NCBI GenBank assembly: GCA_027596195.1
Contig: JADGJG010000105.1
Span: 1 to 43,941 of the forward strand
Length of the DNA stretch: 43,941 nucleotides
Source: Podochytrium sp. JEL0797
Lineage: Eukaryota; Chytridiomycota; Chytridiomycetes; Chytridiales; Chytriomycetaceae
Reading direction: 5' to 3'
Each line of letters starts with the position of its first letter. Positions within the stretch are counted from its first letter, which is position 1. A program made the translations under genes and the position numbers. The notes below the pieces were generated by a model that made no database searches, was not told the DNA's origin, and saw only the letters and a list, made by a program, of their open reading frames with translations. This document shows positions 20,886-31,900 of the stretch, in pieces.

Positions 20886-21072
20886 ATGCCCCTTATTAAA
20901 TCAAAACCGCAAACATCCACAAATACCGACGCAACAGCTAATTATTGGAGCGCGTCCATTCGCTCTTGTTGGCTCACACGGACTCGCTCCCTCCACTCAC
21001 TTCTCTTCATACCCTCCGCTCTCACCACCACGGGCGCCGCACATTTTGAAATCCAAAGCTCACTCCCCACCC
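20886..21072 (-). repeat. Dispersed tail repeat, solo copy (minus)
   Basis: The reverse complement starts GGGTGGGGAGTGAG and contains TTTCAAAATGTGCG, AAGAGAAGTGAGTGGAGGGA, GCGAATGGACGCG and GCGGTTTTGATTT. It covers the whole ~190-bp unit without any aminotransferase sequence. Confidence 0.75.
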
Positions 21073-21092
21073 TGTATCTGAGCTGAACTGGA

Positions 21093-21397
21093 TTACGCAC
21101 CTGGGAGCTCAGGCCTATAGGAGAAAATGGTTTCACGGATCTGTTTTGTTCCAAATCCTTTGGTCAGCAAACGCGAGCCCCTAAACAAAAATAAAGCACC
21201 CAAAACAGCCAAACCCCCTCCGCCAAACGCATTAACTAGCGTGCCCCCAATGGTGGGTGTAGAAGGGACAACGCTGGTGCAGCTTCGGCATCCCCCACAG
21301 GTAGATTGGAGGCTCGAATCCAGGCGGTCCCTCCTCCCGTAAGCTTGTCGATCACAAACTGTTCATTTAAAAAACATGCCACAACCGCGTTCCCCAT
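21093..21397 (-). CDS. Possible small membrane protein with a frame shift
   Basis: From ATG 21397 the minus strand reads MGNAVVACFLNEQFVIDKL and TAWIRASNLP before a stop near 21236. A +1 frame continues as CGGCRSCTS, then a glycine-rich hydrophobic segment (GGGGLAVLGALFLFRG), ending at TAA 21093-21095. The two frames overlap around a run of five G, where one base could reconcile them. No family is recognised and the call is tentative. Confidence 0.25.
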
Positions 21398-21499
21398 TTT
21401 GGCTTGGAACGGCAGGAGGTGCAAGAACTCCGAACACACAATCAAAAAAATCAAGAGTAATTAATGTTTTGGAAATGAAAGTCTTCACCAAATGTTATT

Positions 21500-23683
21500 T
21501 CAAACAGCCCCCGCAGCAGCAACAGGCGCCTGAAACAAACTCACCATCGCCTTCTTAACCCCCTCCAACAACAACCCTTCCTCCCCACTTCCACCCCCCT
21601 GTCGACCCAACGCGTCCTGAAACTCCATCACGTTCGAATACACTTTCGACACCGCGTTCAGCAGTTTATCGAGCTTCTCGCGGACGACGGGGGCGTCGGG
21701 GGATCCGGGGGCGAGTTTTGCGAAACGCGTGTGGAAGGCCCAATAGTGGCGCAGGAGTTCGTTGGCGGAGCTTTGGAATTGGAGAATGTCTTCGCGGATG
21801 GGGGCGGCGTTGTCTGTTTTATTTTGGTTATAGAAAGAAGAGAGAGAAAGATATTTATTTCAAAATCACCTTTGCATGTGAGAATAGTGAGTTTGCGTTT
21901 GAGAGAGGCGTTGTTGAGTGATTTCATGACTTTGCCGGCACGTACTGGGTTTACGGAAACCTGTTCGTACGCGTATCGTGTTATGAACAAGACAGCAACA
22001 GACTGACGGGAGAGAAAAAATCTGCACCAACACCACGCACATACGCACAAAAAAAAACACACGCATCACTCACCCCCATCAAATTCGGAACCCACGCATT
22101 CAACGAAGGTGCTTCCACACCTCCACTCGACTCAAACGAGGAAGCCGCGGTTTCTTCAATCCCGCCAAAGTAGTTGGAATCTTGGAGGATAGTGAGCGGT
22201 CGTGTGGGGTGGGTTTGGCGCGGGAGAAGGTCTTCCATGACGGTTTCGTTTTGGAGGATCGCGGAGGGGGTTTGGTAGACGGTTTCTCCTCTGGAGACGG
22301 GGGAGGGTGGGGGTAAGTCGTGTGGGTTTTTTGAAGGGCAAAAAACGCGAGATGTTACGCGGATTCGAGGATGATGGTGGAGTGGCGGTTCAAGCGACGG
22401 ATGATGGGGAGAGAGGCGCGGTAGGAGCCTGGTCTCATGGTTGTATCGGGAGCGTTTCCGTATTCCTGAAAAAAAACATGAGCGGCGAGATTCGAGATTG
22501 GAAAAAAAACGGGGTTTGGATTTACCAAGTGATCTTCGCTTGTGGAACTCAAATCGAGGAGTTTGTTGGACGTGTCCTTTCTCGGTTTCTTTGGGATTGG
22601 GAGGGAGTCTGTGAGGAGGGCATCAGCGCTCAAAACGCGGTCCCACAACTCCTCCTTCGCAAAAGCCGCATACCGTCATCAATCTCGGACTCCAACGCAC
22701 TATAAATCTCCGACAGATCTCCGCTCGTTGACTTTCCGGCCTTCAACGCGTGAAACGCTTTCGATGCATAATATTTGGTCCAAAACTCCTTCTCGGAAAT
22801 CTTTTCGGGCACGTTGCGCTCATAGGCTAGACGGACAGCGGGAGAGTTGACGAAAATGGAGTGAATGATTTCGGGGGTGAATGTGAATTTGTTTTCGGCT
22901 GGTTGTTGGGGGTCTTGTTTTTCGGAATCTTGTTTTCGGTGGGAGTGGTTGAGGATTCGGGGATGTCGATCGATTAAAGCGGGTTGTTACCGTTCTCGGC
23001 ATTCGCAGAGGTCGAGGATCCTCCTGCAGCGGCTCTCACAACGTCAACGAGAAGCGAGCTCGACTTTCCCGTCTTCATTCCCGACTTCCAGTCCTGGTTC
23101 ACGAGCAGCTCCTTCCTTGATGCCCAAAAGTCATCCTCGCTGATTGTTCCGCCGATGCAGAGATCCGTATGGAGGCGTTGGAGTTCCTGCGGGGTGGTTT
23201 AGTTTGTGGTTTCGCGCGATTCGGAGCAGCACCTTGTTCTTGGGGTCCTTCAGCAGTGCGCGGCGGATGGCAATGTCGTGGCTGGTCAGAAGCGTTGTTG
23301 GTTGTGGACGGGAGAGGGCGAGGGCGGTGTTGAGGCGTTCTGAGAAGCGCTGCCTGGCGAGGTGTTAGTTCTCCTCTAGACTCCTCTAGACTCCTCTAGC
23401 AAGCGCCTAGCAAGCACTAGAAAGCGCCTAGAAGACTGACGCACCTGTCGCCCAGCGCATCTGCGCCCACAAAGGCAAACGCCAAGGCGCCCCTTCCCTG
23501 CGTCAAAGCCACGCGCAGCAACACGCGCTTCGCCTTTTCGCCCACAACGTTGGCTGCCTGGCTGGCAATGTCCGCGACGCTGACTGACACGCTGTCTGCC
23601 GCGTTCTGCGCAGTGAACACGACAACTCCCGCTCCAGTGAGCGTCAGGGACCCGCCCTTTTTGTTGAGCTGAACCGCGAACAT
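21500..23683 (-). CDS. TFB1: TFIIH core subunit TFB1 / p62
   Basis: Eight minus-strand exons: 23683..23445, 23353..23233, 23186..22991, 22928..22526, 22465..22359, 22290..22074, 22002..21870 and 21813..21500, about 576 residues. The N-terminus is the PH-like domain (LNKKGGSLTLTGAGVVVFTA, RVLLRVAL). Two BSD domains follow (LHTDLCIGGTISEDDFWASR and VPEKISEKEFWTKYYASKAF). The family's DTTMRPGSYR, RRLNRHSTIIL and C-terminal SSANELLRHYW are all present. TFB1/p62 is a scaffold of TFIIH in nucleotide-excision repair and RNA polymerase II initiation. All splice phases agree except within exon 4, where the frame changes between EIYSALESEIDD and AAFAKEELWDRVL (about 22650-22690). That is either a one-base sequence error or a true lesion. 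Intron 2 has a weak GTGCTG donor. Confidence 0.88.
23367..23432. repeat. CTAG-rich short repeats in TFB1 intron 1
   Basis: CTCCTCTAGA occurs in three tandem copies, followed by AAGCGCCTAG / AAGCACTAGA-type units. It resembles the CTAG clusters at 2577-2712 and 3011-3053. Confidence 0.65.
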
Positions 23684-23839
23684 TTGGCGAGAAAAATAAA
23701 CAAACAAACGCGAGACGGCTTGAAGCAGAGTTCTCCTTTTCTTTGAACACGGCATCCAGATAATTAGGTCATGCTCGAAATCCTTGGCATGTTCGCGCCT
23801 TCCTTCAAACCCTATATGAATGGTTTGTTTACCAGGAAA

Positions 23840-24030
23840 CGAAGAATTCTTTCAGAATTCTTTCTCCTCAAAGCCATTGAGTCACAACACGCGCGATTGT
23901 TCCTCCCGAACGGATTATACGCGTCGCACATCTGTGAGACATAGTTATCTGCGCTCAAACGCCAGATGGCGGAGTTTTGTCGCAATCGCGATATGGGCAA
24001 ATGTTGTGTCGCGCTGTTGGGTTTGAGGCG
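23840..24030 (+). pseudogene. Coding fragment, copy 1 of a duplicated pair
   Basis: The plus strand reads SEFFLLKAIESQHARLFLPNG and then, after a frame break, a diverged match to AEFCRNRDMGK. The paralogous stretch at 24570-24723 reads EELFLLKVIESQHTRLFLPNG. Most differences between the two are at third codon positions of this frame, so it was a coding sequence. The parent family is not recognised. There is no start codon and the frame is broken near 23935. Confidence 0.45.
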
Positions 24031-24569
24031 GATTATCGGTGGAAATTGTTAATTTATTAACTATTTAACCATACCCGTATATATTGAAGATAACGATTCC
24101 CGTTTTCTTTGCTTTATATTTGGTAATCTTCGAGTTACGGGAAAAAACTCGAATCCCAGATATTGCAGCACAAGAAAAATATTGCATGGTGTTCGTACGA
24201 GACCAGACCTCCACCCGAGTATGCCGAAAATTGATTTTCAAAGTCATGAAGAAACCTTTCGGTTGTCAAATGATCTCTTAAGCTGTGTCAATGAAGCTCA
24301 AGATGGGTGATTTATATCAGTACCGCATGGTTAAGTGAAGCGCCACCAATGGGCCCTTTGGAATATGAAAGCGTTCACTAATAATAAGTCGGTATCGCAC
24401 CACTGCTCCACAAAACCGGACTCCATCAACGATTCCCTGCTCGTGTCCTCGCCATTTTCGCTCGCTCGCAAAACTCTTTGAATCCAACCACAAGAACCTC
24501 GCAAGGATTTGACCCCAAGCCCACAACTCACCGCAAGCCGTCACCAAAAAGTCATCTCGTGAGCCTGAA
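24031..24569. other. Intergenic; no gene called
   Basis: A short plus-strand stretch (about 24085-24281) has protein-like composition but no ATG. A minus-strand open frame of ~127 codons (24317-24700) overlaps the coding fragment at 24570-24723 on the wrong strand and is treated as its shadow. No repeat or RNA gene was seen. Confidence 0.35.
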
Positions 24570-24723
24570 CACGAAGAACTCTTTCTGCTGAAAGTCATCG
24601 AATCGCAACACACGCGATTGTTCCTCCCGAACGGGTTACCTATACGCGTCGCGCGATTTTGTAACGACGCAGTTGCCCATATGTCGGAATTTTGCCCCAA
24701 TCGCGAGATGAAAACGTGCTTTA
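24570..24723 (+). pseudogene. Coding fragment, copy 2, interrupted by the Helitron
   Basis: It reads LFLLKVIESQHTRLFLPNG, then AHMSEFCPNREMKTCF, and runs directly into the 5' end of the Helitron at 24724. Similarity to 23840-24030 fades at the same place, consistent with insertion into this sequence. The base before the element is A and the element begins TC, as Helitrons usually do. Confidence 0.45.
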
Positions 24724-25109
24724 TCCGGTTACGACTAGTAACTGTTGTAGGACGGAAAAATGGTTAGTGCGAGTCGAAAATATTGTGCATTTTATTCGGA
24801 ATCTGATTGGACAGCCATCCTCCTAAATCGTGTCTGAGCCGCACACGAGCCTACTCGAGAATCGAATCAGTGCATTCGCAAGAGGTCTATCGCGAGAGGT
24901 CAGTCACCGAAGGAGGGGTCGTGGGAACGAAAGGGAGAGGTAGGAGAGGGCTGGGAAGGATGTTGTGGGTGGTTCCTCATCATGTCATCAGGTGTTTGAC
25001 GGCCGATATCTGCTGAACTAATAAAGCGAATCATAATCGGATGCCGGGTGTGCCTAGATATATGGTTAGCCAACATGGGAGTCGAAGGACAGGACTGTGC
25101 TGTTAAGGG
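24724..25109 (+). repeat. 5' terminal segment of element A (386 bp)
   Basis: About 92% identical to 37864-38249 and 43556-43941. It starts with a small palindrome (GTTAC, 5-nt spacer, GTAAC) and ends at GTGCTGTTAAGGG, where the three copies stop resembling each other or the window ends. In element A it is followed by 25110-25955. Confidence 0.9.
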
Positions 25110-25955
25110 TGCGACGACGCCAGCCCTCCGGCCGTATTTTGCTCAGTGGCATTCTTTTCAAAATGTTTGACATGCTGTACCGCGGGATCCAAGAGAGAGA
25201 ATCAGAATCGGACAAAAGGAGCATCGAGCTAAAGCATCAGGCATTAGGCAAGCGCGAGGGAAAGTCGGCAATGTCATCAGTGAGACCACACGAGCCTTGC
25301 GGCCGATTTGGGATACAGTGCCACACCCATTTAAATTGGAAACTCGCCAACAGGACCCTCTGTGATGCCCCAGTCGCTCTCCTCCCACATGCCTTAGCCA
25401 TTCGACCTTGCAAGTACGCGCAAGCAAGCCAGCATGCCATGAACCTCCCAGCGATATGACGTCACAGGACCCGAAAATCTCATTCATTCATTCATTCCGA
25501 TTGGCGAAAGGGAACCCACACTGCACATACTCAAGCAACAATCCAGCAAGCCAGTCATGCAACCAAGCTACCCATTTCACGCAAGCAAACCAACATCATG
25601 TGGACGCGAAGAGTGGAAAAGTTGGACCCCCAGAAATTCATTCATCAATCATTCATTGGAAAAAAAGTCGACTCAGTCATCTCTGATCCTGAGAAAGAGA
25701 ACCGCAATCCAAGCACACTGAACCAAGCCAGATTCCGACTGCATGCAAGACACAGCAAGCCGCGATCTTCACAATGAACGCAATAAAATTTCATTAATTC
25801 ATTTAATAATTGCACACGAGAAAGAGAGCCCGGAACCACGAAGCCAGCACGGGAGTCAATCAAAAAAGCAAATCTCCTCCCGAGAAAGGGAATGTGCATC
25901 GCGAATATTGGCGAAATAAAATTGTCAGCCGCTCCACCAAAAAACACAGAAATCA
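25110..25955 (+). other. Leader region of element A before the Rep gene
   Basis: 846 bp with no convincing gene. It contains CATT-rich microsatellite stretches (25486-25500 and 25635-25660) and several AAGCCAG/AAGCAAGCCA-like motifs. It probably includes the promoter and 5' untranslated region of the long gene starting at 25956. An ATG at 25075 opens only about 30 codons. Confidence 0.45.
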
Positions 25956-28900
25956 ATGATCTGGACCGAAGAAGAACTGGCCAGCTGCTGTGAGACGCTT
26001 GATCTCAATCCACAAGGGATCCATCCGAAACTCTTGTCCAATCTCTTTGGCATTTGGGATCCAATGACACTGTCCTACAATCTGCCTGCATGGACTATTG
26101 AGCAACTTGAGTATGTGGAACTCAACTGGATCCACGAATACCGCCTCTTTCACGGCTGTCAAATCATCCATCCGGTTCTGTTGGCCAACTTGTTTGGCAC
26201 ATGGAATTTAAATACACGCAACTTCAATCTACCGGAATGGACAATCGAGCAAATCAATTATCTCGAAGCAAACTGGAGTTATGAATATCGACTCTTTCAC
26301 GGCTCTGAAGCTGATTTGCATGGAAACGAGCCCAGCAAGAGTACCAGGGCTAAACCGAAGGAGAGTGCTGCAATGAGAGCTTATTTGAAGCTGCTGAGAA
26401 AAAACGTCACAAAACACCGCATCAGAGATGGAATCTTCAAAATGCGCGGTGATTGGAAGGCCAGAGTAAATCCACCAACAGATTTAACAGAGGTGGTTTA
26501 TGGGAGAAAGCATCTGCGCCACTTAACAAACAGGGATCTTCGTTACCTGTGTGTGAAAAACAAACTTGAAGAGTTGAATGAGCTTTCACGCCGCGAGAAG
26601 TCTACAATGGTCACCATGCTGGTCACATCCTTTCGCGAGTTTGTAGTGGAGGCATTCTTGCGGAAATTTCAGGAGGAAAACGCGAATGAAAAAATGATGG
26701 AGCTTGCACCTGCTGCATTTACAGAAGTGGAGTCCAATGAAGAAACTGCATGTGAGTGTGTTTTTTTCATTTGGAACGATGGTATTCACTTCGTTTTAGT
26801 AAGGGCTCCATCTGTTTCATCTTTGCCTCCTGACCCAACCACAACAGCAACCTCAGATTTGGATAGGAATGATGCACTTGATTTCGCAGCAAATTCTAGT
26901 TCAGCGAAAATTATGGACAAAAATGAGGAGGCAGTAGAATCAGAGTCTGAATGTGAGTTCATATTCTTGCACTTGCAATGGTCATAATAATTCTTTTATC
27001 CAATCTTTTATTAGCTCCTGGTGTTAAGCCTGCATGTGCAGTTGCAGTTCCATTATCACTAGGGCTCCAGACTGTTAGGAAGTCAGAAAGAGATGCTGAC
27101 TCTGAATGTAAGTAGACTTGATTCCACTCATAATTTGGTTCTTATGTTTTTAGAACAATACAGCATTGCTTCCACCACCTCCACCTGTTGATTTTATGCT
27201 CTCACTTGCCGTTCCACCACCGCTTTTGATCCAAGACTCTGCTGAAATAGAAAACAATGTCAATTCCAAACGTGAGTTGCTATAGCATTCAATCAATTTT
27301 TTTCAATTATTCATTTTTATCGAATGCAATCACACAGAGTTGCTTGTACCACCTACTACTGTCTCACCAATCATGACAGTCTTTGGGCCTCCACCTCCAG
27401 TGCTTGAAGTTTGCATTGAGAAAGAAGAAAATGACCCCACTTCAACTGTATTGAAGGAATTTGATGGTGGAGATGTCTCTCCTGCCATGTCAACAGATGC
27501 CAGTTCGGAATTATCTGAAACTGATTCTTTTCCTGACCTGGTTTCCGACTCTGATTTCGATTCCAATTCCGATTTCGAATCCGAATCAGAAAACTCTAGT
27601 AGAAATCGTGAGCTGCCATTAATTCAAAGTTTCTTAAATAACATTTTTTGGTAGAATGTACTTGTTGTTGGAATGGGAACAACCAGCCAACTTATCCTAT
27701 TGAGCCAAATCAACCTACTGGATCAGATAGAGAATCCGAATTGTCTGATGGAGATATGCCAAACCTCCTGGACGATTCTGATTCAGAGACTGAATATTCT
27801 AGACCACCAATAATCATTCCACCGCAATTTGCCCAGGTAGAAGCAGAATTGTCTGATGGGGATATGCCAGATCTTCTGGAGGATTCCGATTCAGACTCTG
27901 AAAATTCCAGGGCAAAGCACTGCAAACAAACAAATGAGAGGAAGTCAGTCAAATCAGAATTGCCAGACTTGGATATACCAATGCTGATATCTTCAGACAC
28001 AGATTCCGATAATGTATATTTCGAAACATTTGGTCAGGATATATTCTTCTTTATTCTTCAACCTACAATATTGATCTGATTTTTATTAGGTCATGAATGG
28101 ATGGGAGCACAGCATGGTATTCTAAGTGGTGGGCCTCCAATTCTGTCAGAAGAAGAAGCATTGGCAGCAGAGTCTCTCTTTGTGGATTCTGCTTCGGAAC
28201 TTTCCCCAGAGTTGGTTTTGAATTCAAAATTGGTAACTGAAAATGCTGCAGTACTATTGTCCACTGAACCTGATACAAATGGTGACTATTCTGATTCTTT
28301 TGTCTTCCTGGCAACTTAATATATTGATATATATTATGCAGATCATTTGGGAGCTCATGATAGTATTCTTGGTGGTGGACGTCGAGCTCATACACATGAA
28401 GAAAAGCTGGCAAACAAAGCCAAGAGAGCTGAGCAGCGTCGCGCCCAAAATGCTGAACACCCTGAAGTAGAACGCGAAAAAAGGAGGAAAACATACGATA
28501 GTCGATCAAAGGAAGAGCAGGAAAATGCGAAATTAAAGCAAAAAGAAAGGAGGGATGGTCAAATGGATGAACAGAGGTCAAACAACAATGCTAAGCAGAA
28601 AGAAAAGCGGGATAATCAATCAGAGGAACACCAGGCCGAGGAAAACTTAAAACGAAAAGAGAGACGTGATAGCCGAACAAAGGAGCAGCAAGACGCAGAA
28701 GCTTTGAAGCGAAAAGAAAAACAACAACTTATGTATGCTAGCCGCATGGAAGATGAGGTGGAGAGGGATCAATTGGACAAGAACCAACGGTACAACTTAC
28801 GGACCCCTACTGCACGAGCTGCACAAGAAATTAATCGGAAAGCGGCCCGCCGTCGTCATGCTGCAGTGTTACAGGATTTGCTGGTGGAAACCAAGGAGGC

Positions 28901-31900
28901 TCTTGCTAAAATGGACGCAGATTTGGATTTGAAAGCCGTGACTGCAGAAACTCTGGATGACATTGAGAAACGACTGCGGCTATTATATGTGCCAGATAAT
29001 TTTGAATTGGTTGCATGTGCATGCTGTGATGCGCTAAAATTCAAGGCCAATGATTTTGTTCCTGATATCAACATTGCCGAAATTCCAGACAAGCTGCTTC
29101 AGGTGAGTGCGGTTTTGAGTTTAAAAACTAATTCTCTTACTCAGGCAATGAAAGCCAAATTGAATATGAGCAATGAAGCTGGAGTGACTGCAAATATGCG
29201 GGTGTTTCCATTACCTCTCAGAGAGTATTACTCCCCTGCCATCTTGCAAACAAAATTGAAAGACACTTGGATGTCGCCAAATGGATGCTATGAGGCTGTG
29301 AATTCACCTGAAGCCAATGATTCTGCTGCTTCTTCCACATCCAATGATGCACTGGAAAATCCAACACCATCAAATGAGACCACAGCCACTTACATTCGTT
29401 TGTGCACTGAATGTTCCGAACAACTTGAGAATGACAAAAAACCGAAAAAAGCCATTGCCAATGGGCTGCAAATTGGGCGTCTCCCTTTACATCTCCGACT
29501 GATTACTGGCATTGAAGCTGCTACTGTGGCAATGTATCAAGTGTCATGCTCTCTCATATCCATTGCAGGTGGAGCAGGCCGAAAACTGACTGGTCATGTG
29601 TATGTGTTCACAGCAATGGGTGAACCACCGATTGTCCACTTTCCCAGGGATGTCGCGGGAGATATCCGCATCTTAATTACTGGAAAATTGACAGATGCTC
29701 AACGTGCGAAAATCCACAAGTTTTTTGCTTACAATATCGACAATGCGCGCCAATTCTTTGACTTCCTCAAGGAGAATCACATTGATTATCGAATGTGCGA
29801 CTTTGATGTGTCAAAAGCGAATCCAAATGTCATATTTGCTGATGCTCCTGGAGAAGAGGCACACACAGAAGCGGAAAAACTACACGAATCACTGCCCAAC
29901 CATAGTAATTCCAATGACAGCACTTCAGAAGAAAGTTCCGAATTTGATCTCCGCATTTCAGCAGCTATTGACAATGGTCCAAAGTTGACACAAAAAGTGG
30001 AAGAGCACCAGTATATTGTTGAACGTGCCAATGTTGTCTGCAAAGAATTATGGGAAAAAATGCCGGCCACTTTTCCAGAGCTTTTTCCGTTTGGAAGAGG
30101 AGGTTTGCAAGATGAAAGGGAAACAGCAATTGGCCAGGAGGAATATGTTTTGTGAGTCCATTTTCTTCCTTCTCTGCATTTGCAGACAATAACTGATACA
30201 ATTGAAATCTTGCAGGCATTTGCTCAGCTTGAGTTCACGAGCATTTGCTCAACATGCCACATTCACAGCCTTAGCCTTTGACGCAATTGCCAAAAAACGT
30301 GCTGCTGATACTGCATTCTTCAAAGTCAAATATGATGCAGTCAACATGAATCGAATTACGCGAGACGATATCGAGGCCTATTGGAAATACGTGGACGCAT
30401 ATAACAAAAGTACACGGACTGGTCAGCCACACCCAGCCCGACCAAATCTGGCAGGAAACGGGGCCATTATCCGCGGTGTCGAGCTCGGAGCAGGTGCTCA
30501 TTGGGGAAGTAATGAAGAGAGACGCCAAGGACGTCTCATTGTGGATGCGATGCTTGAAAAATATGGAATGCCCCATGCTTTCCTCACAGCAACTCCAGAT
30601 CCAAAGGATATTTTGACAATCTTCTTTATGATGGGGGATAAGGAAGTCTTCACCCAGAGGCCAACAGCAGATGAACGCAAGCAGATGATTGGAGCAGATC
30701 CCTTTACAACAACACGGTATTACAAAAAGGTAACTCTTCCATCACAGAGACTTTCTCATTCAAATCTTTCTAACCAATGAATCAAATAGGTCATGGATAT
30801 ATTTTTCAGCAATGTTCTGCGATTTGATTTAAAAACGGGGCGATCTATGGATGGTGGTGGGGCATACGGATGGATTAGGGCTGCAGCAAATGCGACAGAA
30901 TCTCAACTCAATGGGACAAATCATATGCACTGGATGCTTTGGATTCATGGAATGCCCACCACCACACGAGCCACTCGCGAAGCACTCAACATATTTGACA
31001 CTGCCGCTTCCGACCCTTATCAACCTAAACCAAATCCATTGCAATTTGAGCAAATACCAGTGGCAGCGGGATCGTTTGGGGAAAAACTAGTGAATTACAC
31101 AGACAGTGTCGTTACTGCGAGCCATCCTTTCTTGGAAGCTGGAGTGTGCCCAGATTGCAATGCTGCGCTTGAGAAATTGCCGATTCCTCTCGCGGCCTAC
31201 AAGAAGGGGAAACCCAGTGACAAGCCCTGCGGAGTTACAAAATGTACTGGGTGTTTTGTGGTGTACGGATCCGACCAGCTGCTGTGTCTGTGGGTCACCA
31301 AAAAAACGGAGGAATTGAAACTTTCACATCCAGAAGACTATGCTATGCTCACCGAACAAGAGGAAAACGTGTTACTCGGAGTAGCTCCTATCCCGCGAGA
31401 ATTTCGCAGCGGTGCTTCTGGTGACACTGATATTCCTGTACCTCCAGAAGTGAGTGCCATCTGGCTAGCCAAGCGACTCCTCAAAAAGCAGTTTCATCAC
31501 TGCAACCATTTCGGCAGTTGCTTCAAAGTGACCAAACGTACCCCGCATGCCGAAATTTGTCGCTTCTTTATCCCACAAGAAGCAAACATACAAATTTCTG
31601 CATTCTGCACTGACGGAAAATATCACGGCCATCGCCCAATGGGCGCTGAATATTTGAATGGATACAATGAATTGACCATGATCCTTGCCCAGGTAATTCA
31701 ATGCAAACCAACTAGAAGGGTGAAATAATTAAATATCTCGATTATTTTAGCTCAACATGGACTTTAAAATCTGTGTTTCCGGCGAAGGCCCGGATTTGGC
31801 ATTCTACTTTACGAAATACACCTTCAAAGATCAACAAGCCATTCTCAACAAAATCCAGTTCCTCATGGCTGCTTATGATCGTTTCGAATCTCGCAACAAA

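Noticed and set aside
24317..24700. 127-codon minus-strand open frame
   Set aside because: Comparison with the duplicate at 23840-24030 shows third-position changes in the plus frame, so the minus frame is a shadow.
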